Assembly: GCA_900772835.1 (NCBI GenBank)
Contig: CAAGSA010000075.1
Coordinates: 1 to 20,159, forward strand
DNA: 20,159 bases
Reading direction: 5' to 3'
DNA from: an uncultured Prevotella sp.
GTDB lineage: Bacteria > Bacteroidota > Bacteroidia > Bacteroidales > Bacteroidaceae
The first letter of the stretch is position 1, and each line of letters opens with the position of its first letter. The notes beneath the pieces are model-generated. The model did not search any database. It saw only the letters and a list, made by a program, of their open reading frames with translations, and had not been told where the DNA came from. Shown in pieces: positions 6,762-16,175 of the stretch. The translations under genes and the position numbers were made by a program.

Positions 6762-8509
6762 ATGAGTCTGATTTTTATCTCGCCCTGAGGAAAGACCGTC
6801 ATGCAGCTTTCGTGGCAGAGCGACTTTATTCTTTCAAAAAAACGTTCCGGCATGATGTCCCACAGTTCCCTTGCCATCGTGATGCCCAGAATGGGCGAAG
6901 GGTCGATGTTGAGACTACGTGCCGTGGAAATTAGAAAATCCTTGTCCATGACCACCTTATGGGAGTGGGTGTCGAGGTTGCCGGCAGCCAGTTTCACAGC
7001 CTTCCCGATCATGATGGCAAGGGTAGCGTGGCGGAAGCCTATGGCATGGGCTGCCTTGAGCGCCTCGCCGATGAAGTTGCCGTAGTGGACGCATCTGATG
7101 TCCTTCTCCTTCTTCAGAGCCCTTTCGCTCTTCATGCCCGCTACAAGGCCTATCTCGCGCCGCCCTATGGCCCAAGCCACCTGCAGCTCGCGGCGGATGC
7201 TGCGTATGAAGGCATCGTTGGACAGGGGGTGGACGATACCCGAAGTGCCGAGAATGCTGATGCCGCCAAGCACGCCGACACGAGGGTTGAAGGTGCGCGT
7301 GGCTATTTCCTCGCCGTTCTCCACGCTTATCGTAACATCCACGTCGGCATGGGTGAGACGGGAAATCTCGTCGCAGATCATCTTGCGCGGAGTGGGGTTG
7401 ACGGCTGGCTCACCGACAGGAATGCCAAGACCTGGCAGAGTGACGGTGCCGACGCCTTTGCCCTTGAGAAACCTGACTTGCTGTTTGAGCCCCTGACCTT
7501 GGCTGCTGGAAGAAGGACGGCAGCTGACGCTGGCTGTAATGCGGCAGCCCCTGGTAACGTCGGGGTCATCGCTATAGTCCTTGGTGACGGAAGCAACGCC
7601 TTTGGCGTCGTGCTCCACGGCGATGGAGAGAATCTCCCCGTCGGGAAGCGAGAAGCTTGCCTCCTCCGCATCATCATCGTAGAGCAGAGACTGCATGGCG
7701 GCCTTGGCGGCTGCCGTGGCACAGGCTCCGGTGGTCAGTCCCGTCTTCAGCGGGAAGAACGTTGGCAGCATCTGTTCGATGCTCCTTCTGAGGCCGTATT
7801 TTCCGGTGACGTAGGTCCATTGCTGCGGCAAACGGGGACATTCTATGACGTAGATCTTCAGTCCCAGTCTGTGGGCGGCAGAGACCTTAGCCTCAAAGCC
7901 CCCGGAGGTGCCGCTCTCCTTGGTGAGAATGGCGTCGCACCCCACCTGCCTCATAAGCTGCAGCTCGTCGTCGGCGGAGGGGAGGCAGAGACTGTCGTTG
8001 TAGAGAATAATCTGACTGTCGGGGAAGCCTGCCTCGTGGGCCTTGTCGGTGCTTTCCTTACGGTTCAGGATGCGGAAGAAGGTCTTGTGTGCCGTCCAGT
8101 AGCCCCTGAGCTTGCTGATGGTGTTTACACCGCTGAGTGCCAATAGGCAGCCTACATCGTCGGCTTCCATCTTGCGTGCGGCATCATCATAGTCGCGGCA
8201 GTAGGTAACGCCGCCGGTATGCTTGGGGAAGGAGCGTTGCAGTCTGATGACCGGCACTCCTGTCTCACCGATGGCTTTATGGAGATTTTCTGCAAAGGGA
8301 TGGGCTGCATCTATGATACAGCCGATGGAGTGGCGCATGCAGAATGTCTTGATGTCGTTGGCGGACAATACGCCGGAGAGACGCACTCCGTTGTGCATCT
8401 CCACATCCTGCAAGTTGCCTTTCGTGGAGTAGAAGAACGGCTTGCCAGCCTGGTCGCAGACCTCCACGGCAATGCGTCCCTCCGTAGTGCCGCCAAATAT
8501 CAATATCAT
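6743..8509 (-). CDS. cbiJD: CbiJ-CbiD fusion: cobalt-precorrin-6A reductase / C1-methyltransferase
   Basis: The 588-residue product joins two pathway enzymes. Residues 1 to about 250 are the CbiJ/CobK reductase that reduces cobalt-precorrin-6A with a nicotinamide cofactor. The start MILIFGGTTEGRIA and IIDAAHPFAENLHKA (65-79) are typical, as is TKESGTSGGFEAK (196-208). From about residue 253 comes CbiD, which methylates C1 of cobalt-precorrin-5B. It shows LKTGLTTGACATAAAKAA (254-271), LPGLGIPVGEPAVNPTPR, GGISILGTSGIVHPLS, and GLVAGMKSERA. The reactions are consecutive, CbiD then CbiJ, though the domain order is reversed. The gene overlaps the upstream CbiG-CbiF gene by 4 bases (8506-8509). Confidence 0.94.
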   Translation of the reverse strand: MILIFGGTTEGRIAVEVCDQAGKPFFYSTKGNLQDVEMHNGVRLSGVLSANDIKTFCMRHSIGCIIDAAHPFAENLHKAIGETGVPVIRLQRSFPKHTGGVTYCRDYDDAARKMEADDVGCLLALSGVNTISKLRGYWTAHKTFFRILNRKESTDKAHEAGFPDSQIILYNDSLCLPSADDELQLMRQVGCDAILTKESGTSGGFEAKVSAAHRLGLKIYVIECPRLPQQWTYVTGKYGLRRSIEQMLPTFFPLKTGLTTGACATAAAKAAMQSLLYDDDAEEASFSLPDGEILSIAVEHDAKGVASVTKDYSDDPDVTRGCRITASVSCRPSSSSQGQGLKQQVRFLKGKGVGTVTLPGLGIPVGEPAVNPTPRKMICDEISRLTHADVDVTISVENGEEIATRTFNPRVGVLGGISILGTSGIVHPLSNDAFIRSIRRELQVAWAIGRREIGLVAGMKSERALKKEKDIRCVHYGNFIGEALKAAHAIGFRHATLAIMIGKAVKLAAGNLDTHSHKVVMDKDFLISTARSLNIDPSPILGITMARELWDIMPERFFERIKSLCHESCMTVFPQGEIKIRLICDTLL

Positions 8510-10332
8510 TGTTTGCCTTTCCTGAAAAGATGAGTAAAGTGGCCGTCGTAGAGCTTGCTCAGTCCATGACGGTTGTCGATGGCCTCACCGACTACAATCA
8601 TAGTTGTGAGAGTGAGGTTGTTCTCCTTGAGGATATTGGCAAGGTCCTTAAGCTGTCCGCGGTAGATTCTCTGCTCCTTCCACGTCAGCTTGTAGCAGGC
8701 AGCAACAGGAGTCTCGGGAGGATAGCCGCCGGCGAGAAGCTCGTTCATCACCTCATCGACAATGCTTGCGCTGAGGAAGATGCACATCGTGGACTGGTGC
8801 TGCGCCAGAAGGTGTAGCTTCTCCTTGTCGGGTACCGGTGTGCGCCCTTCGCCGCGGGTGAGGATGATGGTCTGACACTTTTCGGGAATGGTAAACTGGC
8901 TACGCAGTTCCGCTGCCGCAGCAAGGAAGCTGCTGATGCCCGGAGTGATGTGGTAGTCCATGCCGTATTCATCGAAGAAAGCCATCTGCTCCTGTATGGC
9001 GCCATAGATGCAAGGGTCGCCGGTATGGAGACGTACTACGAGCTTGCCCTTGTCGTAGAACTCTTTCATCAGCAGGAACTGTTCCTCAAGGTCCATTCCT
9101 GCAGAAGAGCGCACGGTGGCACCAGCTTTGGCGCAGAACGTAAGTTCCTTAGGCACAAGGCTACCGGCATAGAGGATGAGGTCTGCACGCTCAAGGAATT
9201 TCCTTCCGCGCACACTGACGAGGTCTGGGTCGCCCGGTCCGGCACCCACAATCTCGATATGGCCCTTGCGACACCCTTTGTTGTCCTCGCCCAGCGCCCA
9301 AGTGAAGTAGACCGCTTTGTCGGCTTTAGGAAGGATAGTTCTGTCGGTTGTGGAAAAGTCTGTCTTGTCAGCTGTGGAAATACAGTCTTTCTGTTTCTCT
9401 ACAACGAGAGCACCGTCATGGCAAGCCGCTAATGCCGCAGCCTCTGCCACGCCGTAACAGCCTGTCACCTCAAAGACCTTGTCGGAAGGGTTAGGCACAC
9501 TGATCTTGCTGAGGGCGTCGGCAGAATAAATCTCTACTTTTGCCCAAGGCAGGAGGGCGTGGAGCGTATGGAGAGCTGCCTCGTCCTTCTTCAGAGCGAT
9601 GGTGGCAACCGACCTGATGCTTTCTATGGCAAAGCCTGCTGCGGAAACTCCTTCAAGAATCTTCCTGGCAATGTCTGCCGGAGCATCCTTCTGGCAGCCC
9701 ATGCCAAGATTGAGGCATGGCGGGAAGTACTGTATGAACCGGGTGCCGCGGATGTCGTATCTGTGAGGAGAAACGATGAGTAGCAGTTCAGGTGTCGGAG
9801 TGTCGTTATTGTTGCGATGAGACAGGAAGTCTTCATAGCTGTTGAACAGCATGACGTGGGAAGGGCATGAAGACTTAAGGTGTTCTGTGCCTTCATCCTC
9901 AACCTCACAGACCAAAGCCGTAGGCCGTCTGTTGACGAACGTGGCGATGGCATGGTTCATGTCGTCGTGCGACAGCTGGCAGGTCTGCCATCCATATTGT
10001 CTGCCTATAGTGTCGAGTGGCCAAAGGCCTGTGTTGTCGCTCTGTGTAGTAATGACAGCCGTACCGCCGGTTATTCTTGCAATCTGTCTGGCGAGTTCGT
10101 TGGCTCCGCCCACATGTCCGCTTAAGACAGGAATGACGAATTTTCCTGTGGAGTCTACACATACGACTGCAGGGTCGGTATGCTTGTCGTTGACAAGCGG
10201 CAGAATCTTTCTCACACAGATGCCAAGGGCACCTATAAACACAATGGCTTCGCCGTCAAAAAGCAGGTTCTCCTGGCGTATGGTTTCTGCAAGCTGTTTG
10301 CCAGCCTCGTTAATGGTCTCAATTTTTATCAT
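8506..10332 (-). CDS. cbiGF: CbiG-CbiF fusion: cobalt-precorrin-5A hydrolase / precorrin-4 C11-methyltransferase
   Basis: The 608-residue product combines CbiG (1 to about 350), which opens the delta-lactone of cobalt-precorrin-5A with release of acetaldehyde, and CbiF (about 357-608), which methylates C11 in the preceding step. CbiG is shown by FIGALGICVRKI (32-43), PVLSGHVGGANELA (68-81), the central NLGMGCQKD (208-216) and GCYGVAEAAAL (291-301). CbiF is shown by EIVGAGPGDPDLVSVRG (360-376), LHTGDPCIYGAIQEQ, ITPGISSFLAAAA and the C-terminal LTTMIVVGEA. Between the last CbiG helix and its final strand (VYFTWAL) is a low-complexity stretch of about 24 residues. The gene overlaps the CbiE-CbiT gene by 4 bases. 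Confidence 0.94.
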   Translation of the reverse strand: MIKIETINEAGKQLAETIRQENLLFDGEAIVFIGALGICVRKILPLVNDKHTDPAVVCVDSTGKFVIPVLSGHVGGANELARQIARITGGTAVITTQSDNTGLWPLDTIGRQYGWQTCQLSHDDMNHAIATFVNRRPTALVCEVEDEGTEHLKSSCPSHVMLFNSYEDFLSHRNNNDTPTPELLLIVSPHRYDIRGTRFIQYFPPCLNLGMGCQKDAPADIARKILEGVSAAGFAIESIRSVATIALKKDEAALHTLHALLPWAKVEIYSADALSKISVPNPSDKVFEVTGCYGVAEAAALAACHDGALVVEKQKDCISTADKTDFSTTDRTILPKADKAVYFTWALGEDNKGCRKGHIEIVGAGPGDPDLVSVRGRKFLERADLILYAGSLVPKELTFCAKAGATVRSSAGMDLEEQFLLMKEFYDKGKLVVRLHTGDPCIYGAIQEQMAFFDEYGMDYHITPGISSFLAAAAELRSQFTIPEKCQTIILTRGEGRTPVPDKEKLHLLAQHQSTMCIFLSASIVDEVMNELLAGGYPPETPVAACYKLTWKEQRIYRGQLKDLANILKENNLTLTTMIVVGEAIDNRHGLSKLYDGHFTHLFRKGKQ

Positions 10333-11498
10333 CTTGCTCTTAATATCGTAATGGGGTTGTTGTTATCTACAGTAATGGTGTGGACTGTTTCCGGTTGCAT
10401 GCCCAGTTCCTTGGTTATGGAGAGAAACGACTCCCTGCTCTTTTCGCTCACCGAATTGAACACTATGCATCCCGAAGGGGCAAGGACGGACTTCACCTTG
10501 GTGAGCACTTCTCTCATCTTGCCGCCGTAGCCTCCAATGAAGACTGCGTCGGGAGCAGGACAGTCGCTGATGTCGGCAGTGCAGAAGTCGCCTATCCTGG
10601 CATCTATGCCGGGAGCATGAAACTTTCTGGAGTTCTCCTGCATCAGCTTTTCTCCTTCTTCTCTGATTTCAAAGGCCGTGACCATAAGATGTGGAAAGGC
10701 AAGCCGTGCCTCAATGCTTACGCTGCCGGTACAGAAGCCCACATCCCACAGGGAATGTTTTTCTGCCAGCTGTAGAGCAGCCAAGGATGCAAGACGGACA
10801 GGCATCTTGGTTATCATCTTGCTTCTGCCATCGAGCAGATGAAACTCTGCGTCGGCTATGCCGATGTTCTGTCTGCGGAGTCTTTGCTGTTGCAGAATGA
10901 TGCAGTTGGGAGAGGGGTAGTCTCTGACGGGGTCGTAAATGCCTACATGTTCTTTCTCTTCGTTGCCGAGGTTTTCGCCAACATACATGACATAGTTGTC
11001 GAACCCGTATTCCTGCATTCTCTGCCATATGGCGTGGGGAGTCTTCTTCCTGTCTGTGAGACAGCCGATGAGTCTTTCTCCACGAATCAGTGCTTCATCA
11101 AAGCGGTGCCATTGTCTGCCGGTGAGCGAAACCGTGTACATGTCGTGGTAAGGCATGTTCATTCTGTGGGCAAGCATCTGAAGAGAATTGAAAGTAGGGA
11201 ACACCTTCATCTCCACATCAGGGAACGCCCGGAGAAGAGTGGTGGCGAAGCCATAGAAGAGAGGGTCGCCGGAGGCAAAGACTACAATGTCGTCGAAAGA
11301 CTTGTATCGTTGCAGGACACCGTCGATGGGCACCGTAATGTCAATCCACGTATATTCGTCAGGCAGCAGGTCGGCAATGATTTCATGATGTCGTTTGCCG
11401 CCAGAGAATACATGTCCTTCAGAGATGATGCGTGTCACCTCAGGTGTCAGCCAAAGTCTGTGGCTGTCGGAGAGTCCTATAACATTGCATCTATACAT
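10329..11498 (-). CDS. cbiET: CbiE-CbiT fusion (CobL-like): cobalt-precorrin-7 C5- / precorrin-6B C15-methyltransferase
   Basis: The 389-residue product resembles CobL. The N-terminal CbiE domain (1 to about 200) is a tetrapyrrole methylase with VFASGDPLFYG (73-83) and methylates C5. The C-terminal CbiT domain (from about 228) methylates C15 and decarboxylates the C12 acetate. It has KMPVRLASLAALQL (231-244), the SAM-binding loop WDVGFCTGSVSIEA (251-264), FIGGYGGKM and a C-terminal PETVHTITVDNNNPI. Canonical CbiT has a GAGTGSVS loop; here the first part is GFCTGSVS. The gene overlaps the upstream CbiH-CbiC gene by 8 bases and the downstream CbiG-CbiF gene by 4. Confidence 0.94.
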   Translation of the reverse strand: MYRCNVIGLSDSHRLWLTPEVTRIISEGHVFSGGKRHHEIIADLLPDEYTWIDITVPIDGVLQRYKSFDDIVVFASGDPLFYGFATTLLRAFPDVEMKVFPTFNSLQMLAHRMNMPYHDMYTVSLTGRQWHRFDEALIRGERLIGCLTDRKKTPHAIWQRMQEYGFDNYVMYVGENLGNEEKEHVGIYDPVRDYPSPNCIILQQQRLRRQNIGIADAEFHLLDGRSKMITKMPVRLASLAALQLAEKHSLWDVGFCTGSVSIEARLAFPHLMVTAFEIREEGEKLMQENSRKFHAPGIDARIGDFCTADISDCPAPDAVFIGGYGGKMREVLTKVKSVLAPSGCIVFNSVSEKSRESFLSITKELGMQPETVHTITVDNNNPITILRAR

Positions 11499-12891
11499 CT
11501 CTTCCGGGTCTTAATAGTTCTGCATCATCAAAAGTAAGGATACTGTTCACCAGCGTTGCCGCCAGGTTGCTTCCGCCTTTCCTTCCGTCGATGATGATTT
11601 TCGGGATGTTGACGAGAGACTTGGCGGCATGTTTGCTCTCCTCGACATGCACGAAGCCTACCGGAGCGCCGATGATGCCAGTGGGAGAGCACTGCTTTTT
11701 GCGTACCAGAGAACAGAGCTCAAGCAGTGCCGTCGGTGCGTTGCCGAAAGCATATAAGGCATCAGGATATTCCTGTGCAGCAAGTCTCATGCCTGCCTGT
11801 GCACGGGTGATGTTCTTATCCTTGGCCATTTCTATGGCGCGAGGGTCATTGATGTAGCATACAGTCTTGATGCCAAGGCGTTCCAATGCACCCTTGCGTA
11901 TGCCGGCTGCCACCATCGACACGTCGGTGACGATAGTCTTGAGCTGTCCGTCTTTTACCTTATTATATATATTAGCCGTAGCATTGTCGTCCATCCACAG
12001 AAGATTCTCCATGTCGAAGTCTGCCGTAGTGTGTATGGCATGAAGCATAGGCCACAGCTTCCATGTTGGAATGTCGCGGTTTTTCAGTTCATTTCTTATT
12101 GTACGGAACGACTTTATCATGATGCTTTGTCCCACTTTGCAGTCCTCGTTGTCATTATCGTTGCGATAATATCCCCGTGGAGTGATGAAAGCATTGTTCC
12201 ACCGGTACGACTGGCTGTTGCCGATGATGACGACAGTGAACATGTCCACATCCTCAGGGTTGAACTCCTTCAGAGTGGTAATAGTAATGTTCTGCTCGTC
12301 GCGTCCAGCCTGTCTGACGAAGCCTACAACATTGTCTTCGCTCCGGTATTTCTGAAACAGTTCCTTCAGCCGGTAGAGCTGCCAGTATCTGCCGTTGCTC
12401 TTCGGATTGTACACCGCCGTTATGAAGTCAGCCTCGGCAGCAGCCTTTATTCTCTTCTCTATCAGCTGCCACGGAGTCATGAGGTCGCTCATGGAAATGA
12501 CGCAGAAGTCATGGCCCATAGGAGCACCGAGGAGCGAAGCTGCCTTTTGGAAAGCGCTTATTCCAGGTATGGAGATGATTTCCACATCGGAGCCTCTGTC
12601 GCGTTTCATCTCATAGATAAGTGGTGCCATACCATAGATGCCGGCGTCTCCGCTTGAGATGACACATACGGTGTTGCCCTTTTCGGCATATTCGAAAGCC
12701 ATCTCAGCACGTTGCCGTTCTTTCTTCATGCCAGTGTCGATGCAGATGGTGTCTTTGGAAATATACTTCTCGATAAACTGGAAATAGTATTTATATCCGA
12801 CCACCACACTGCTGTCTGCCACGGCATTCAGCAGTGCGGGAGTAATGTCTTCAGAAGAGCCGGGTCCTATGCCCGCCACATATATTCTCAT
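11491..12891 (-). CDS. cbiHC: CbiH-CbiC fusion: precorrin-3B C17-methyltransferase / precorrin-8X methylmutase
   Basis: The 466-residue product starts with CbiH (1 to about 242), which methylates C17 and contracts the ring of cobalt-factor III. The evidence is YVAGIGPGS (4-12), VISSGDAGIYGMAPL (77-91), IPGISAFQKAASLLGAPMGH (108-127), YNPKS (161-165) and the closing TPRGYY. From about 255 it is CbiC, which moves the methyl group from C11 to C12 to give cobyrinate. It has HAIHTTADFD (284-293), with the likely catalytic His287, then DVSMVAAGI (323-331), GAPVGFVHVEESK (408-420) and GRKGGSNLAATL (436-447). No ferredoxin extension is present. One base separates its ATG from the stop of the second receptor gene, so uptake and synthesis genes sit in one unit. 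Confidence 0.95.
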   Translation of the reverse strand: MRIYVAGIGPGSSEDITPALLNAVADSSVVVGYKYYFQFIEKYISKDTICIDTGMKKERQRAEMAFEYAEKGNTVCVISSGDAGIYGMAPLIYEMKRDRGSDVEIISIPGISAFQKAASLLGAPMGHDFCVISMSDLMTPWQLIEKRIKAAAEADFITAVYNPKSNGRYWQLYRLKELFQKYRSEDNVVGFVRQAGRDEQNITITTLKEFNPEDVDMFTVVIIGNSQSYRWNNAFITPRGYYRNDNDNEDCKVGQSIMIKSFRTIRNELKNRDIPTWKLWPMLHAIHTTADFDMENLLWMDDNATANIYNKVKDGQLKTIVTDVSMVAAGIRKGALERLGIKTVCYINDPRAIEMAKDKNITRAQAGMRLAAQEYPDALYAFGNAPTALLELCSLVRKKQCSPTGIIGAPVGFVHVEESKHAAKSLVNIPKIIIDGRKGGSNLAATLVNSILTFDDAELLRPGRDV

Positions 12892-12892
12892 A

Positions 12893-14971
12893 TTAGTCCT
12901 TGAATTTAAGAGTTACACTAAGTATAACGGATCTTCCTGGATTTATTGTGGAGAAGTTAGAATTCCAGAAGGAAGTATCACGTTTATTGAAGATATTGTC
13001 TATGCCGATGCCCGGTGTTATAGTGAACTGCTTGAGGCTGAAAGTATGCCTTGTGTTAATGTCCCACTGCTGGTATTCTGGAGCATATCCATAGGTGCTG
13101 GAGAATCTGCGGCTTTGGATATGACCGTTGATTTGTGCGTTAAGATGATAGTTGCCCCATGTCCTGTCCCATGCGGCAGAGATGTTGGCAACATTCTTTA
13201 CGCTCTTGTCTACTGGCGACTCAGAGACATTATACTCCTGCGTCTTCTTGTCGAGAGTAACGCTCTTAGCCTTGGAGTCACAGAAGGTGTAGCCTGCGGA
13301 AGCCGAGAATCCCATTGGGAGCAGCAGTTTCATGTTGGCGGAAATGCCTTTCACGGTAGCCTTGTCGATATTGTCGCGCTGGCGGATGGTAGTCCAACCC
13401 TCAGCATAGAGATCCGACAGATGCTGGTCAGCCTCTATTTCAGCCTGTGTCATGGTGCGGTAGTTAATCATGTTGCGTATGTTGTTGATGAAGCCGCTTA
13501 CGCTCAGGCTCAGCCAGTTGTTGGAGTATTCCAAGTTGGCATTCCAGAATCTGTTCTTCTCCGCTTTCAGCGAAGTGTTGTTGATGGTGTAGCGTGCAGA
13601 AGTCTTGGTCTGGTCTGTAGCATAGAGCTGGGAGAGGGTAGGGGTACGGTAACCCTCGGCATAGCTCACCCTTGCCCTGAAGCCTGCGATGCGATAGAAG
13701 AGAGCTGCATTAGGGGTTACGTTGCTGTTGAAGTTGCTGTTGTAGGTGTATCTCAGTCCTACTACAGCTTCAAGTCCCTTCAGTATTCTGATTTCATCTT
13801 GTGCGAAAACATTATAGGTATAGGTGCTTTCCTTGTCGATATTGTCGGAAGCACTCTTCAGGTTTTCCTGTTCCAGTTCGATGCCTGCCGAGAGTTTGTT
13901 CCAGTTGTTAAGGCGGAAGATGCCCTTAAGAGTCTCGTTGATGTACTGAGTATTCTTGCGTGTTTCGTCATACGCCTCTTTTTTGGCGGTCTGCCAATAG
14001 TCGTATGCTGATTTGAAGTTGTCCATGTATACGTCAAGATAGAGTCTTACGTTCTTTGAAGGCATCCATCTTGCTCCGGCTCCGATATTATAGGTTCGGT
14101 GCTTTATGTCGTATGTGTAGGCCTGTTTTGCAGTGTAAGTGTATGACTTCTCGCCCGTAGTCTTGTCGGTTGTTGCTTTCTGCGTATAGTAGGTTGCACC
14201 TCTGTCGCGTCCCGTCTTGTAGCCATACAGGTTTCCTGAGAGGTAGACATCCAGTTCGTCGTTGAATCTCCATTCCAGTCTTTCGCTGATGTTGTCAGAC
14301 TTGAAAGCCTGCGACATTGGTCTGCCTGTAAGTTTAAGTACAGACTTGTCGTCCTCTTTAAACTCCTGGTAGTTGTTCACTTGCCAGTTGTCGGCCTGTC
14401 GGTGGTTGAAGCTTGTGTAGCTTGAGAATTTTCCTTTGGTTATGTCTACATTGATGTCCTGGTCGAATCTGCCGTTGTTCATTACCTTCGTGCTGCTTGT
14501 CACTTCAAGAGCGTTCTTGTTGTTGTCGGTAATGACGTTGATGACGCCGGCAATGGCATTGCTGCCATAGAGGGCACTTGCTGCTCCTGAAAGAATCTCA
14601 ATACGCTTGATGTTGTCGATGCTTATACGGTTCCATCTGTCGTCGCCCGACATTCTTTTTCCGTTTAGAAGAATAACGATATAGTCATCGCTGATACCAT
14701 TGAAATTGACAAAGGTTCCCATTCCGTTAGTGTGGGTAGTGATGTTTGATGTCAGCTTGCCCAGTGCCTCCTGAAGGTTAGTCACGTTGGCAGCCTTCAG
14801 TTCCTTTGCTGATATTACTTTCACTTCGACAGGAGAGTTTTCTGCCTTATGGTAAGTACCAGTACCTGTTATGATAACCGGGTTGAGAACGTTCTCACGC
14901 ATCTTCTCGTTCTGTGCACAAGCAATGTATGGTATAGATAATGCAAAAGGTAAAATAAGATAACGGTTCAT
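12893..14971 (-). CDS. TonB-dependent outer-membrane receptor, BtuB-like (second receptor)
   Basis: The 692-residue product is an outer-membrane active transporter. It has a signal peptide ending near residue 19, a TonB-box-like NPVIITGTG (30-38) and a plug domain (about 44-150) with VILLNGKRMSGDD and GAASALYGSNAIAGVINVI. A beta-barrel follows, with the usual FRARVSYAEGYRTPTLSQLY and a C-terminal IDNIFNKRD... LKFKD. There is no carboxypeptidase-like N-terminal domain, so it is BtuB-like and not SusC-like. Residence in a riboswitch-led B12 cluster beside a BtuF-like protein makes a corrinoid or corrin precursor the likely substrate. The start at 14971 begins at the signal peptide, 47 bases after the upstream stop. 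A-rich sequence and no Shine-Dalgarno sequence precede it. Confidence 0.87.
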   Translation of the reverse strand: MNRYLILPFALSIPYIACAQNEKMRENVLNPVIITGTGTYHKAENSPVEVKVISAKELKAANVTNLQEALGKLTSNITTHTNGMGTFVNFNGISDDYIVILLNGKRMSGDDRWNRISIDNIKRIEILSGAASALYGSNAIAGVINVITDNNKNALEVTSSTKVMNNGRFDQDINVDITKGKFSSYTSFNHRQADNWQVNNYQEFKEDDKSVLKLTGRPMSQAFKSDNISERLEWRFNDELDVYLSGNLYGYKTGRDRGATYYTQKATTDKTTGEKSYTYTAKQAYTYDIKHRTYNIGAGARWMPSKNVRLYLDVYMDNFKSAYDYWQTAKKEAYDETRKNTQYINETLKGIFRLNNWNKLSAGIELEQENLKSASDNIDKESTYTYNVFAQDEIRILKGLEAVVGLRYTYNSNFNSNVTPNAALFYRIAGFRARVSYAEGYRTPTLSQLYATDQTKTSARYTINNTSLKAEKNRFWNANLEYSNNWLSLSVSGFINNIRNMINYRTMTQAEIEADQHLSDLYAEGWTTIRQRDNIDKATVKGISANMKLLLPMGFSASAGYTFCDSKAKSVTLDKKTQEYNVSESPVDKSVKNVANISAAWDRTWGNYHLNAQINGHIQSRRFSSTYGYAPEYQQWDINTRHTFSLKQFTITPGIGIDNIFNKRDTSFWNSNFSTINPGRSVILSVTLKFKD

Positions 14972-15018
14972 AAATGTATTATTTGAATAAGTTTTATAAA
15001 TGTTGATGACTAAATGTG

Positions 15019-16155
15019 TTATTTAATGAGTTTATAATATTTAGGAGTATAGTTAGGCAGTATTTCCGGATGGAACGCCTTTACGAAGTCTGCAAGCAGG
15101 AAATGCGGTTGTACACCTGCCAACTCTCTGTATGGCGTTTGGCTCAGGTCGCAGAAAACCACCTTCTTGTTCTTGAACGCATCCATCGTGGCATATCTTG
15201 CATCTTCGTTAGCAAGGTCCTGAAGCGAGTAGGTACCGTTGGAAGATCCGTCGGTCTGCCAGAAGTCTGCATGTATGCCTTTTGCATAGACTGCCTCAAA
15301 GTCGAGGGCCACGCCTCCGGACTCCTTATTGTCTTTCATTATATAGTCAGCTCCGGCATCCTTGAACACTTGTGCCATATAGCTTCTGCCGCCGACTATA
15401 TACCATCCGTCGCGCAGCTGTCTTCCGCTGATTACTGTAGGAATCTTTTTCTTGTCGGTTTTGGCTTCTACCTCCTCTTTCAGTGTGTTGTATTTTTTCT
15501 CTATATCGGAGAATACGGCATTAGCGCGACGGGTCTCACCCGTAAGAATACCTATTAGCTTAATCCATTCTGCCTGTCCGAGAGGATTCGTTTCCTTGTA
15601 TCCGTGGTGGAAGATAAGCGGAATACCACATTCCTTGAGGGCCTCGAAGCCTCCGTATTTACTTGCGCTGATAAGGATATAGTCAGGTTTGGCACGCATC
15701 ACCGTCTCAAGGTCAAAGTTTCCCTCCTTGCCAATCTCCACCGTCTTGCCGTTTTCCAGTTGGTCGAGCATTGCAAGAGAGAAGATATGTCGCAGGGAGT
15801 TGATGCCCACAATCTTGTCCTCCAGTCCGAGAACCTCAAAGTTGCCGAGCTGTAGTGCCGTAGTGCAAATAAAGCGTGAAGAAGATTTTCTGACAATAAT
15901 ATGTTGAGGCTTACTTGCTTTTGCGGCAGGGTCTGGATTAGTGATAGTGACATGTATGCCATCGTTTTTGTATTCCACTTTCAGTCCTTTGGCATACTTT
16001 ATTCTGATAGTGTCGCTATAGTCTTCAGAGTGTGAAAGGACAGAGTCCTGGTCGTGGAAAAGCTTGTCAGCGGCGAGTTCCTTCTTGCTGTCCTGAGCTG
16101 TGGCGCAAGAGAAAAATAGTGTTGCTATAGCGGCAAAAAAACAAAAGAATTTCAT
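15019..16155 (-). CDS. BtuF-like substrate-binding lipoprotein
   Basis: The product (378 residues from 16155) resembles class III periplasmic binding proteins of the BtuF/FecB type. I start it at MKFFCFFAAI because this gives a clean lipoprotein signal with LFFSC and Cys17. MYMKFF from 16161 is equally possible, and an in-frame ATG at 16197 lies in the loop of the hairpin and is unlikely. The binding domain starts near residue 88 (RKSSSRFICTTALQLG) and has LGLEDKIVGINS, MRAKPDYILISASKYGG, LVARNAVFSDIEKKY-like helix residues, and SGRQLRDGWYIVGGRSYMAQ. About 70 residues lie between the lipid anchor and this domain. It would hand its ligand to the BtuC-like permease encoded about 8 kb downstream. 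Corrinoid binding is inferred from context. Confidence 0.82.
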   Translation of the reverse strand: MKFFCFFAAIATLFFSCATAQDSKKELAADKLFHDQDSVLSHSEDYSDTIRIKYAKGLKVEYKNDGIHVTITNPDPAAKASKPQHIIVRKSSSRFICTTALQLGNFEVLGLEDKIVGINSLRHIFSLAMLDQLENGKTVEIGKEGNFDLETVMRAKPDYILISASKYGGFEALKECGIPLIFHHGYKETNPLGQAEWIKLIGILTGETRRANAVFSDIEKKYNTLKEEVEAKTDKKKIPTVISGRQLRDGWYIVGGRSYMAQVFKDAGADYIMKDNKESGGVALDFEAVYAKGIHADFWQTDGSSNGTYSLQDLANEDARYATMDAFKNKKVVFCDLSQTPYRELAGVQPHFLLADFVKAFHPEILPNYTPKYYKLIK

Positions 16156-16175
16156 GTACATATTTAAAACGACAA

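Noticed and set aside
6959..8146. A 395-codon plus-strand open frame opposite cbiJ-cbiD
   Set aside because: It lies wholly inside a clear minus-strand gene, lacks recognisable domains, and has the composition of an antisense shadow.
12845..14011. A 388-codon plus-strand open frame opposite the second receptor gene
   Set aside because: It covers the conserved barrel region of the receptor on the other strand and has no start context or family features.
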